NCBI RefSeq assembly: GCF_003626655.1
Contig: NZ_RBAN01000004.1
Location: 1 to 64,000, forward strand
Length of the DNA stretch: 64,000 bases
From: Micromonospora costi
GTDB taxonomy: Bacteria > Actinomycetota > Actinomycetes > Mycobacteriales > Micromonosporaceae
Direction of reading: 5' to 3'
A program made the position numbers and the translations under genes. Position 1 is the first letter of the stretch; every line of letters starts with the position of its first letter. Below the pieces are notes generated by a model, which worked only from the letters and a program-made list of their open reading frames with translations, had not been told where the DNA came from and made no database searches. Of this stretch, positions 1-9,291 are shown piece after piece.

Positions 1-111
1 GTCGTGGTGACCGACCACGACGTCTTCGACTACGACCTGGTGGCCCGGCACGCCCGCTACGTCTTCGACGCCCGCAACCGCTGCTCCGGCCCGGCCGTCG
101 AGCGGCTGTAG
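1..111 (+). CDS. C-terminal end of a nucleotide-sugar dehydrogenase (partial)
   Basis: Reading frame 1 is open from the window edge to TAG at 109-111, giving the last 36 residues. They contain VTDHDVFDYDLVARHARYVF followed by DARNRC and end in ERL. This resembles the C-terminal NAD-binding end of UDP-glucose/UDP-N-acetylmannosamine dehydrogenases, which oxidise the C6 hydroxyl of a nucleotide sugar to a uronic acid for surface glycans. The catalytic part lies outside the window, so the substrate cannot be judged. A perfect hairpin follows nine bases after the stop. Confidence 0.6.
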   Translation, partial: VVVTDHDVFDYDLVARHARYVFDARNRCSGPAVERL

Positions 112-120
112 ACCCGGCAC

Positions 121-160
121 CGCCGGCCGGTCCCGCCGCTGACGGCGGGACCGGCCGGCG
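121..160. terminator. Bidirectional terminator hairpin between convergent genes
   Basis: A perfect 18-bp stem (121-138 with 143-160) closes a CTGA loop. It lies between the stop of the dehydrogenase at 111 and the stop of the ABC permease at 177 on the other strand. There is no U tract, which is usual for actinobacterial terminators. Confidence 0.75.
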
Positions 161-176
161 AGGTCGCCGGCGCCCG

Positions 177-2663
177 TCACTGGTCGGCGAGCGCCTCCAC
201 CACCGGCCGGGCCAGCGCACGGCGCGCCGGCACCACCGAGGCGAGCAGGGCCGCCACCAGCGCCACACCGAGGATTCCGGCGAGCTGGCCGAGCGGCAGG
301 ACGACGTGGAAGTCGCCGCCCAGGCGGTCCAGCACGGCCATCGCGGAGGCGCTCACCGCAGTGCCGAGCCCCAGCCCGAGCAGCGCGCCGACCACCGCCA
401 TGAGCACCGCCTCGACGGCGAGCATGACCCTCATCCGCCCCCGGGTCAGCCCGACCGCGCGCAGCACCGCGTTCTCCCGGGTGCGCTCCAGGACCGAGAG
501 GCTCAGCGTGTTCGCCACGCCGACCAGGGCGATCACCACGGCGAGGCCGAGCAGCGCGGTGACGAGCGCGAGCACCATGTCGACGGTGCCCGTCAGCATC
601 CTCTTGTAGGCGGCCTGGTCCATGAGGTTGACCGTCGGGTAGGGGGCGAGCACCGACTCGATCGCGGCCCGCGCCCGACCGGCGTCCACGCCGCCGGCCG
701 GATCGACCTCCGCCAGGTAGCCCCGCTCGGCGGGAAACAGGGCCGTGAAGTCGGCGTCGGTCAGGTCGATGAGGTGGCCGGCCGGCACCCCGGCGCTCGG
801 CGCGGGCTCGGCGTCGTCGACCACCACGGCCGCGACCCGGAACGTCCGGCCCTTGACGGTCACCGGGTCGCCCACGGTCCAGCCGCGCGCCGCGGCCAGG
901 TCCCGGTGCACCAGCACGGTGCCCGGACCGAACCGGCTCAGGTCCCCGGCCGTCGCGGTGAGCGTACGGCCGACCAGGGCGGGGTGGGCGGCGCGTACCT
1001 GGACCGCGTCGGTGACGGCGGTCCGCAGCTCGTGCACGACGCCGAGTTCCGGCCGGGCCGCCAGCTCCCCGGCGAGCCCCGCGGGCAGGTCGACCCCGAT
1101 CCCGGTGACCACGAAGTCGACCCCGATCTGGGCGTCCACGCTGCGCTCGATGCCCTCCTTGGTGCTGTGGGCGCCGACGACGAACGCGGACACCAGGCCG
1201 ATGCCGATGACCAGCGCCGTGCTGGTCGCCGCGATCCGGCGCGGGTTGCGCACGGCGTTGGCCACGGCCAGCGCGGCGGTCGCCCCGATCACCCGGCGCA
1301 GCGGCCAGCCGACGAGCCTCGCGAGCGCCGGGACCAGCACCGGGCCGAACAGGACGATGCCGAAGAAGACGAGGATGCCACCGCCCGCCACCAGCACCAC
1401 CTGGCCGACGGCCGCCGCGCCGGCCAGCGTGGCGATGCCCGCGACCAGCACCAGCGCCCCGGCGGCGAGCCGGAGCCGGCCGGCCCGAAGGGTGGGTTGC
1501 ACGGCGGCGTCGGTGAGCGCGGCGACCGGGGCGACGCGGGTGCCGTGCCAGGCCGGCAGCAGGGCCGCGCCGACGGTCAGCAGCACGCCCAGCAGCACGC
1601 TGACCAGGACGGTTCCCGGTGCGAGGGTGAGTTCGCCGGCGATCGGCGCGGTCGTGCGGGACAGCAACGCGGTCATCCCGGCGGCCAGGCCCGCGCCGAG
1701 CAGCACGCCGAGAGCGGACGCGACGAGCCCGACCACCGCCGACTCCAGCACGGCCGCGCCGAAGACCTGCCCGCGGGTGGCGCCCACCACCCGCAGCAGC
1801 GCCGTCCGGCGGGTGCGCTGGGCCAGCACGATCGCGAAGGTGTTCGCGATGACGAAGCCGGCCACCACGACGGCGACCGCGGCGAAGGTGAGCAGCGCCA
1901 TCGTGAGCTGCCGGGCGTTGCGCACGGCGTCCTCGACGGCGTCGTCGAGGATCTGCTGCCGGGCCTTGACGGTCGTGCCGTCGCCGGCGACGGACGCGAG
2001 CCGGGCGGCCAGTGCCCGGTCGGCGACGCCGGGACGGGCGGCCACCATGATGCGGCCGTACCCCTTCTCCCCGGTGACGGCCAGCGCGTCGGGCCCGACC
2101 AGCCCGATGAACGGCCCGCCGACGTCGCGGGTGGTGCCGGCCACGTCGACCGTGCCCACCAGGGTGTACGGGCGGGCGGTCCGGCCGGTGCCGCCGACGC
2201 GTACCGGCGCGCCGATCGTGAAGCCCTCCTGCGCCGCCGTCGGCGCGTCGAGCACGACCTCTCCGGGACGGTCCGGCAGCCGGCCGGCGACCACGTCGTA
2301 CGAGCGCAACGCCGGTTCGGTGGGGATGGCCGCGAGCACGGCGTAGCCGAGCACGGGCCGGCCGTCGGAGCCGACGATCCCGCCGGTGCCGGTCAGTTCG
2401 CCCGCCGCGGCGGCCACCCCGTCGACGGCACGGACCCGGTCGACCGCCGCGGCCGGGAGCGGTTCCTTCTCCGCGTACACGGCCGCGTCGGTGTGCCGGT
2501 CGAAGGTGCCGGCCCGGGCGTACGCGCCCGCGGTCAGGGCGTCGTTGAGGATCAGCGTGCCGGCGATGAACGCGACGCCGAGCACGACGGCGAGCGTCGA
2601 GAGCAGCATCCGCACCGCCTCGGCCCGCAGCGAGCGGAGGGTGAGTCGCAGCATGCCGGTCAC
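177..2663 (-). CDS. ABC transporter permease, MacB/FtsX type
   Basis: Membrane subunit of an ABC exporter of the MacB/LolCE type (about 828 aa). The N-terminus has one membrane segment (TLAVVLGVAFIAGTLIL) followed by a MacB-like extracytoplasmic core, an FtsX block of three membrane helices, a second extracytoplasmic region and a second FtsX block near the C-terminus. The GTG start at 2663 overlaps the TGA of the ATPase gene (GTGA), which suggests translational coupling; an ATG at 2654 is the alternative. With the adjacent ATPase and two-component system it resembles actinobacterial modules for antimicrobial-peptide or lipid efflux. The substrate is unknown. Confidence 0.9.
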   Translation of the reverse strand: MTGMLRLTLRSLRAEAVRMLLSTLAVVLGVAFIAGTLILNDALTAGAYARAGTFDRHTDAAVYAEKEPLPAAAVDRVRAVDGVAAAAGELTGTGGIVGSDGRPVLGYAVLAAIPTEPALRSYDVVAGRLPDRPGEVVLDAPTAAQEGFTIGAPVRVGGTGRTARPYTLVGTVDVAGTTRDVGGPFIGLVGPDALAVTGEKGYGRIMVAARPGVADRALAARLASVAGDGTTVKARQQILDDAVEDAVRNARQLTMALLTFAAVAVVVAGFVIANTFAIVLAQRTRRTALLRVVGATRGQVFGAAVLESAVVGLVASALGVLLGAGLAAGMTALLSRTTAPIAGELTLAPGTVLVSVLLGVLLTVGAALLPAWHGTRVAPVAALTDAAVQPTLRAGRLRLAAGALVLVAGIATLAGAAAVGQVVLVAGGGILVFFGIVLFGPVLVPALARLVGWPLRRVIGATAALAVANAVRNPRRIAATSTALVIGIGLVSAFVVGAHSTKEGIERSVDAQIGVDFVVTGIGVDLPAGLAGELAARPELGVVHELRTAVTDAVQVRAAHPALVGRTLTATAGDLSRFGPGTVLVHRDLAAARGWTVGDPVTVKGRTFRVAAVVVDDAEPAPSAGVPAGHLIDLTDADFTALFPAERGYLAEVDPAGGVDAGRARAAIESVLAPYPTVNLMDQAAYKRMLTGTVDMVLALVTALLGLAVVIALVGVANTLSLSVLERTRENAVLRAVGLTRGRMRVMLAVEAVLMAVVGALLGLGLGTAVSASAMAVLDRLGGDFHVVLPLGQLAGILGVALVAALLASVVPARRALARPVVEALADQ

Positions 2664-3499
2664 CGCGCCGGGGCCGCGCCGGCCCGGGTGCGGCCGGAGT
2701 CCGGGTCGAGACCGGCGAGCGCGTCGAGCACCTGCTCGGCGGTGGGCGCCGCGAGGTCGCGGACGAGCCGCCCGTCGGCGAGCAGGACCGCCCGGTCGGC
2801 GTGCGCCGCGGCGACCGGGTCGTGGGTCACCATGATCACGCTCTGGCCGAGGGTGTCCACCGCCTCCCGCAGCAGTCGCAGCACCTCGGCGCCGGACCGG
2901 GAGTCGAGGTTGCCGGTCGGCTCGTCGGCGAAGATCACCCACGGTCGGGTGACGAGGGCGCGGGCGACGGCGACCCGCTGCTGCTGGCCGCCGGAGAGCT
3001 CGGCGGGCCGGTGCCGCAGCCGGTCGGCGAGCCCCACGGCCGCGACCACCTGACGCAGCCAGGCCGGGTCGGGTCGCCGGCCCGCGATGGCGAGCGGGAG
3101 GACGATGTTCTCCTCGGCGGTCAGCGCGGGCAGCAGGTTGAACTTCTGGAAGACGAAACCGACCCGGTCGCGGCGCAGCAGGGTGAGCCGGCGGTCGTCG
3201 AGCCGTCCCAGGTCGGCGTCGCCGATGCGGACCGAGCCGGCGGTCGGCCGGTCCAGGCCGGCGAGGCAGTGCAGCAGGGTCGACTTCCCCGAGCCGGACG
3301 GGCCCATGATGGCCGTGAACCGGCCGGCGGCGAAGTCCAGGTCGACGCCGTCGAGGGCGACCACGGCGGTCGGGCCGACGCCGTACCGCTTGCCGAGTCC
3401 GCGGGCGCTGACCGCGACGCCGGCGTGGGGGCCGACCTCGACGCCGGCGTGGATGGTGGGCGCGCCGCCGGCGACGGGCGCGGAAGGTGGAACGGGCAC
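2660..3499 (-). CDS. ABC transporter ATP-binding protein, MacB/LolD type
   Basis: Cytoplasmic ATPase partner of the downstream permease (279 aa). Walker A GPSGSGKS is at residues 66-73, Q-loop glutamine at 118, signature LSGGQ at 168-172, Walker B VIFADEP at 188-194, D-loop NLDS directly after it and the switch histidine at 226, so all catalytic elements are intact. The first 30 residues before the ABC fold are low complexity, so the true start may be a little downstream. It overlaps the permease by 4 bases. The histidine kinase/regulator pair lies 131 bases upstream, beyond a terminator-like hairpin, so the exporter genes probably have their own promoter, perhaps controlled by that regulator. 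Confidence 0.92.
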   Translation of the reverse strand: MPVPPSAPVAGGAPTIHAGVEVGPHAGVAVSARGLGKRYGVGPTAVVALDGVDLDFAAGRFTAIMGPSGSGKSTLLHCLAGLDRPTAGSVRIGDADLGRLDDRRLTLLRRDRVGFVFQKFNLLPALTAEENIVLPLAIAGRRPDPAWLRQVVAAVGLADRLRHRPAELSGGQQQRVAVARALVTRPWVIFADEPTGNLDSRSGAEVLRLLREAVDTLGQSVIMVTHDPVAAAHADRAVLLADGRLVRDLAAPTAEQVLDALAGLDPDSGRTRAGAAPAR

Positions 3500-3593
3500 G
3501 TGCTGCTCCCCGTGGAGAGGGCCGATCTGACCTCTCCGACGCTATGGGCGGGGCAGCCCTGTCGATCTCCACCTGGGCGCTCGACCTCGGTAC

Positions 3594-3619
3594 GCCCCCG
3601 GTCGGCCCTGACCGGGGGC
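3594..3619 (-). terminator. Terminator-like hairpin after the response regulator
   Basis: Perfect 10-bp stem (3594-3603 with 3610-3619), loop GGCCCT, 11 bases downstream of the regulator stop at 3631. A further short palindrome (GTACGAC at 3624-3630, GTCGTAC at 3635-3641) has the stop codon in its loop. It separates the two-component genes from the ABC genes. Confidence 0.5.
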
Positions 3620-3630
3620 ACCCGTACGAC

Positions 3631-4299
3631 TCAGGTCGTACCCGGGACCACCAATCCGCTCTCGTACGCCAGCACGACGGCCTGTACCCGGTCGCGGAGC
3701 TGAAGCTTGGCCAGGATGCGCCCCACGTGGGTCTTCACGGTCGCCTCGGCGACGTGCACGTGGGCGGCGATCTCCGCGTTGGACAGGCCCTGCGCCACGA
3801 GGAGCAGGACCTCCCGTTCCCGCTCGGTGAGCTGGGCCAGCCGCGGGTCCTCGGTGGGGCCGGCGCCGAGGTGCCCGGCGAACCGGTCCAGCAACCGCCG
3901 GGTGATGGACGGGGCCACGACCGAGTCGCCCTGGGCCACCACGCGGATCGCCGCGAGCAGCTCCTCCGGCGGGACGTTCTTGAGCAGGAAGCCGCTGGCG
4001 CCGGCCTGCAAGGCCGCGAACGCGTCGGCCTCGGTGTCGAACGTGGTGAGCACGAGGACCCGCGGGGGGCCCGCAGGTCGCCCGGCGCAGAGCCGTCGGG
4101 TCGCCTCGACCCCGTCCATGGTCGGCATCCGGATGTCCATGACCACCACGTCCGCCTCGACCCGGGCGAGGACGCGCAGCGCGTCCGCGCCGTCGATGGC
4201 CTCGCCGACCACCTCCAGGTCGGGCTGGGAGTCGAGCACCATCCGGAACCCGGCGCGCACGAGCGCCTGGTCGTCGACGATCACCACCCGGACCGTCAT
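3631..4299 (-). CDS. Response regulator, NarL/FixJ (LuxR HTH) family
   Basis: DNA-binding response regulator of 222 aa. The receiver domain has the acidic pair DD at residues 9-10, the phosphoacceptor aspartate at 55 (VVVMD) and the conserved lysine in GFLLKN. The C-terminus is a LuxR-type helix-turn-helix (LTEREREVLLLVAQGLSNAE). The ATG overlaps the stop of the sensor kinase gene (ATGA at 4299-4296), so the two are co-translated. Likely target is the MacB-type exporter just downstream, by analogy with similar actinobacterial modules; this is inference from position. Confidence 0.93.
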   Translation of the reverse strand: MTVRVVIVDDQALVRAGFRMVLDSQPDLEVVGEAIDGADALRVLARVEADVVVMDIRMPTMDGVEATRRLCAGRPAGPPRVLVLTTFDTEADAFAALQAGASGFLLKNVPPEELLAAIRVVAQGDSVVAPSITRRLLDRFAGHLGAGPTEDPRLAQLTEREREVLLLVAQGLSNAEIAAHVHVAEATVKTHVGRILAKLQLRDRVQAVVLAYESGLVVPGTT

Positions 4300-5564
4300 G
4301 CCGCGATCACCTCCGTCGTCCCGGCGCTCGACGGTAGCGGCAGTCGCGCCTCGACCTGCCACCCCCCGGCGAGCCGGGCCCCGGCGGTGAGCGAGCCGTC
4401 GTACACGCCGACCCGCTCGCGCATGCCGACCAGGCCGTGCCCGCCGGTCGGCGCCGGGCCGACCACCGGGCGGCCCTGCCCGTCGTCGACGACCCGGACC
4501 AGCACGGTGTCGCGGGCGTACTCCAGGGTCAGCTCGACCCCGGCCCCGACGCCGGCGTGCTTGAGGGCGTTGGTCAACGCCTCCTGCACGACCCGGTAGA
4601 CGGTGAGTTCCAGGCCGGGCGGCAGCGGCGGCGCCTCGCCGGTGAGGGTGTGCCGGATCCGCAGGCCGGCGGCGCGGAACCGGTCGAGCAGGGTGGGCAG
4701 CTCGGCCAGGGCGATCCGGCGCCGCTGCGGGTCGTCGCCCGCCGCCGGGCCGTCGCGTCCGGCCGCCTCCGCGCCGTCCGGGCCGGCCGCCGCGGTTTGC
4801 ACGGCCGCCGGCTCCGGCGGGCTCGGCTCCCGCAGGACGCCCACCAGGCGACGCATGTCCTCCAGCGCCTGCCGGCCGGTGTCGGCGACCACCTTGACCG
4901 CCTGGCGCGCGGTCTCCGGGTCGCGGTCGAGCATGTAGCGGGCGCCGTCGGCCTGCACGATCATGACGGCCATGCTGTGCGCGACCACGTCGTGCAGCTC
5001 GCGGGCGATGCGGGTGCGTTCGCTGGCGACGGCGGCGCGCGCCTCGGCCTCGCGCTCCCGCTCCAGCGTGGCGGCGCGCTCCTCGAGGCTGAGCACGTAG
5101 AGCCGCCGGGTGCGCACGTTCAGCCCGACCAGCCAGACCGCGCCGGTGATCAGCCCGAAGGAGATGGCGCTGCCCCACCACGGGGCCGGGCTGTCGACCT
5201 GGCGGGCGGCGAGCACCGCCCCGGCGAGGGCGCCGATCGCGGCCAGTACGCCGTCGAGGAGCCGGTCGGCGTACTTGACGACGCTGTAGAGCGCGACGAG
5301 CACCGCGACGTCCATCGGGAGCGGGCCCCAGCCGGCGATCACCTGGCCGATTCCCAGCGCCCCGACCACCGCCGCCACGGACGAGGGGTGCGAGCGGCGG
5401 AACAGCAGCGCGACCGCCATCCCCGCCCCGACGGCGACGGCCGCCCACCCGCCCGGCTGGGCGGCCACCCCGAGGAGGCCGAAGATCAGCACGGCGCCGG
5501 ATACGAAGACGTCGAAGGCGACGGTGCGCAGCGGGCGGCCGAGGATCGTACGGTTCACGGTCAC
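4296..5564 (-). CDS. Sensor histidine kinase, HisKA_3 (NarX/DesK-like) type
   Basis: Membrane sensor kinase of 422 aa. About five hydrophobic segments fill residues 15-150 without a large extracellular loop, so it probably senses within or at the membrane. A short coiled stretch (EERAATLEREREAEARAAVA) leads into the HisKA_3 box with phosphorylatable histidine at 191 (ARELHDVVAHS). The HATPase domain has the N box (EALTNALKHAG), DDGQG and GHGLVGMRERV. An Ala/Gly/Asp-rich insert lies in the middle of the C-terminal half. It is the first gene of the kinase-regulator pair. Confidence 0.92.
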   Translation of the reverse strand: MTVNRTILGRPLRTVAFDVFVSGAVLIFGLLGVAAQPGGWAAVAVGAGMAVALLFRRSHPSSVAAVVGALGIGQVIAGWGPLPMDVAVLVALYSVVKYADRLLDGVLAAIGALAGAVLAARQVDSPAPWWGSAISFGLITGAVWLVGLNVRTRRLYVLSLEERAATLEREREAEARAAVASERTRIARELHDVVAHSMAVMIVQADGARYMLDRDPETARQAVKVVADTGRQALEDMRRLVGVLREPSPPEPAAVQTAAAGPDGAEAAGRDGPAAGDDPQRRRIALAELPTLLDRFRAAGLRIRHTLTGEAPPLPPGLELTVYRVVQEALTNALKHAGVGAGVELTLEYARDTVLVRVVDDGQGRPVVGPAPTGGHGLVGMRERVGVYDGSLTAGARLAGGWQVEARLPLPSSAGTTEVIAA

Positions 5565-5630
5565 CCAGCGTACGTGCCGGCGGACGGATCGACCCGCGCC
5601 GGTCGCGCCCCGTGCGCCCCCCCCGGCCGG

Positions 5631-6329
5631 TCAGCGGGCGAGCAACTCCCGCATCCGGTCGATCTCCACGGTCTGCTCGGTAGCCACCGAGTTGGCGAAC
5701 TCGTTCAGCTGCTGGTCGGCGCCGACCGAGAGCAGGTTGGTGGCCATCTCGATGGCGCCCTCGTGGTGCGCGGTCATCATCCGCACGAAGAGGCGGTCGA
5801 AGTCGGCGCCACGGGCGGCGGCGAGCTGCCGCATCGCCTCCGGCGACTGCATGCCCTTCATGGTGCCGTGGTCGTGGCCGGGCATGTCCGCGGAGAGGCC
5901 CCGGTTCTGCAGCCAGGCGCGCATCATGCCGATCTCCGGACCCTGACTGGCCCGGATCCGGTCGGCGATGGCCCGCACCGAGGGGTTGGCGGCCCGGTCG
6001 GGGGCGAGCTCGGCCATGTCCAGCGCCTGCGTGTGGTGCGGAATCATCATCCGGACGAACCACTCGTCCATCGAGTTGTGCGGGGTCGCGCCCGCGCCGC
6101 TCACCTCCCCCGCGCCCTTGACGGCCGCCGACTCGCCGGGCCGGCCGGGCACGATGACGGTCACGTCGGTGGGCTCGGGCGTCGCCGGGGTGTTGGTCGC
6201 GGGCGCGGCCGCCGGGCGGGTGGCCGTCGTGTCCGAGTCGCCGCGGGCGCTCAGGACGACGACCGCCACCAGCGGCAGGACGATCGCCAGTGTGACGATC
6301 GCCAGGACACGCGCGCGCCGGCCGGTCAT
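5631..6329 (-). CDS. DUF305 family secreted/anchored protein
   Basis: 232 aa with an N-terminal membrane anchor or signal (VLAIVTLAIVLPLVAVVVLS), a Thr/Pro/Ala-rich linker to about residue 80, then a helical DUF305 fold. Two copies of the His-His helix are visible, MMIPHHTQALDMAELA and MMTAHHEGAIEMATNLL, the ferritin-like duplication of this family, and a His/Met-rich stretch (MPGHDHGTMKGM) lies between them. Such residues often bind copper or other metals, but the function of DUF305 is not settled. The gene is divergent from the LVIVD-repeat gene and shares its CRP-type operator. Confidence 0.9.
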   Translation of the reverse strand: MTGRRARVLAIVTLAIVLPLVAVVVLSARGDSDTTATRPAAAPATNTPATPEPTDVTVIVPGRPGESAAVKGAGEVSGAGATPHNSMDEWFVRMMIPHHTQALDMAELAPDRAANPSVRAIADRIRASQGPEIGMMRAWLQNRGLSADMPGHDHGTMKGMQSPEAMRQLAAARGADFDRLFVRMMTAHHEGAIEMATNLLSVGADQQLNEFANSVATEQTVEIDRMRELLAR

Positions 6330-6380
6330 GGGCCACTCCCTGAGGTCGAGGTCACCGCGATGCTATCCATTCAGGAACAC

Positions 6381-6410
6381 CCATCGATGTGACCCACATC
6401 ACATCGATGG
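6381..6410. promoter_or_regulatory. Perfect CRP-type dyad in a divergent promoter region
   Basis: A 12-bp perfect inverted repeat with a 6-base spacer. Its core at 6388-6403 is TGTGA-CCCACA-TCACA, identical to the CRP/GlxR consensus TGTGA-N6-TCACA, and the dyad continues outward (CCATCGA / TCGATGG). It is centred about 66 bases from the DUF305 start and 72 bases from the LVIVD-protein start, so one site could serve both. Binding by a CRP-family regulator is inferred. Confidence 0.75.
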
Positions 6411-6467
6411 TCTTCAGAGGACGGTAAGGTATCGACAATCGCCACCCCCTTGCGAAGGGTCTCGCCG

Positions 6468-7901
<1,434 letters not shown>

Positions 7902-7936
7902 TGACCGCCGCGACGCGGTAGCACCACGCACGACAC

Positions 7937-7972
7937 CGGGCCCGGTCCCCCCACCTGCGGGGGCCGGGCCCG
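7937..7972 (+). terminator. Terminator hairpin after the LVIVD gene
   Basis: CGGGCCCGG-T-CCCCC (7937-7951) pairs with GGGGGCCGGGCCCG (7959-7972): 14 bp with one bulged T, loop of seven bases. It starts 36 bases after the stop codon. Confidence 0.7.
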
Positions 7973-8022
7973 CTCCCGTGCACGCCCGACCACCCGCGGG
8001 CCGGGCGGAAGGCTCACCGGAG

Positions 8023-8103
8023 CCCGTCGATCATGCAGGTGTGGTGCCCGGGTCGCGGTGATTACTTCCGTTTGTCCCCCACCACAACTGCATGATCGAC
8101 GGG
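8023..8103. repeat. Long intergenic inverted repeat, GATCATGCA family (copy 1)
   Basis: Arms 8023-8046 and 8080-8103 match at 23 of 24 positions around a 33-base loop. The arm core is GATCATGCAGGTGTGGTG. It lies between convergent genes, after a first separate hairpin. The same arms recur at 38934, 39124 and 58414. Confidence 0.85.
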
Positions 8104-8155
8104 GTGGAGGGCGGGTCGGTCAGGTTGGGGGCGCCGCTGGGGGCGGCGGCGGGGA

Positions 8156-9163
8156 TCAGCCCATCGGCAGCTGGTAGCGCCGCTGCGCGCCGCCGGCCGT
8201 GACCAGCCGCACCTCACCGCTGCGCAGGCCGTACGTGACCGACCAGCGGGTGTGTGCCTGCCGGACGGCGGTCAGCACCCGGTGCGCCGCCTCGGCGTCC
8301 AACACCCCACCGGCCTCGGTCATCGCGCGGGCGATGACGTCGTACCGGCGGTCCGCGCGGCGCTTGTCCTCGGCGACCCCGACGACCGGAACGTTGGTGA
8401 GCGCCTGCCAGCCGCCCGGGCCGCGCTCGACCCGCATCTCGCCGTCGACGAACTCCACCACGGCCGAGGCGCCGGAGGCGTCGGCCAGCAGGTAGTGCAG
8501 CGCCGGCCCGCCGTCGAAGTCGATGTTGTGCGCGGTGAACACGGCCACCGCCTCGTCCACGGTGGCCGCCCGGTCGAGCACCAGGCGCAGGATGCGCACC
8601 GACCCGACGGTGGGCTTGCCGGGGACGGGCTCGGCGCGGGCGGCGTCGTCGGCGGCCAGGCCCACCGCGAGGCCGCGCTCGTTCATCCCGTCGAAGGGCA
8701 GCAGCGGCGCGTTCAGCAGCCGGTGGTCGCCGGCCGGGTCGTCGCCCACGCCGAGGTACGACAGGTCCACCAGCGAGATCGACGCGTACCCCTGCGGCGG
8801 GTCGGTGCGCAGCACCATGGCCGGGTTGGGGTCCCAGTCGAAGTTGCGGGCGAACAGTGGCCGGTCGCGGTCGCCGGCCGCGACGAAGAGGGAGCAGCCG
8901 AACGGGCTCGCCGGGCTGGCGTCCGTGCCGACCGTCGCGTCGTACCGGCCCACGTAGGTCATCTCGTACAGCGGGAGGTCGTCGACCCGGCGGAAGCTGG
9001 CCAGGGTCCGCTCGACCTGGGCCGCGTCCTGGCGGGAGGCGGTCGGCGTGCCGGTGGGGGCCGCCCCGGGCGGTGGGCTTCCCGACGGGCGGGAAGCCGA
9101 GCATGCGGTGAGCGCGAGCAGCAGGGCCATTGTGGCGGCCGGCAGAGTCCTACGCATATTCAC
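8156..9163 (-). CDS. Lipoprotein with Ntn-hydrolase (C45/choloylglycine hydrolase-like) fold
   Basis: 335 aa. The N-terminus is a lipoprotein signal with lipobox LTAC, then a Pro/Ser/Thr-rich linker. The rest resembles linear-amide hydrolases: FGCSLFVAAGDRDRPLFARN followed by FDWDP carries the likely catalytic Cys near residue 90 and the conserved Arg-Asn-Phe-Asp stretch, and NERGLAVGLA fits the second signature. In this superfamily the Cys must become N-terminal by self-cleavage, so processing just before that Cys would be required and would separate it from the lipid anchor unless the chains stay associated. GTG at 9163 or ATG at 9157 can start it. Substrate unknown. Confidence 0.75.
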   Translation of the reverse strand: MNMRRTLPAATMALLLALTACSASRPSGSPPPGAAPTGTPTASRQDAAQVERTLASFRRVDDLPLYEMTYVGRYDATVGTDASPASPFGCSLFVAAGDRDRPLFARNFDWDPNPAMVLRTDPPQGYASISLVDLSYLGVGDDPAGDHRLLNAPLLPFDGMNERGLAVGLAADDAARAEPVPGKPTVGSVRILRLVLDRAATVDEAVAVFTAHNIDFDGGPALHYLLADASGASAVVEFVDGEMRVERGPGGWQALTNVPVVGVAEDKRRADRRYDVIARAMTEAGGVLDAEAAHRVLTAVRQAHTRWSVTYGLRSGEVRLVTAGGAQRRYQLPMG

Positions 9164-9291
9164 TGGACGCTATGCGGGTCGCCGGCGGTTGTCCACCATC
9201 GGCCACCGGTCGACTCCGCGGGGCGACCGGACCCGCGCTGCTGCTCTTCCCCGGCACGGCGATGGTGCTGGCCGAACTCACCGCGGCGGGG

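Noticed and set aside
306..3053. Very long open frame on the plus strand opposite the ABC genes
   Set aside because: It is antisense to intact ABC genes, rich in Arg/Asp/His/Gln as expected from third-position GC, and matches no family. Similar long frames elsewhere were dropped for the same reason.
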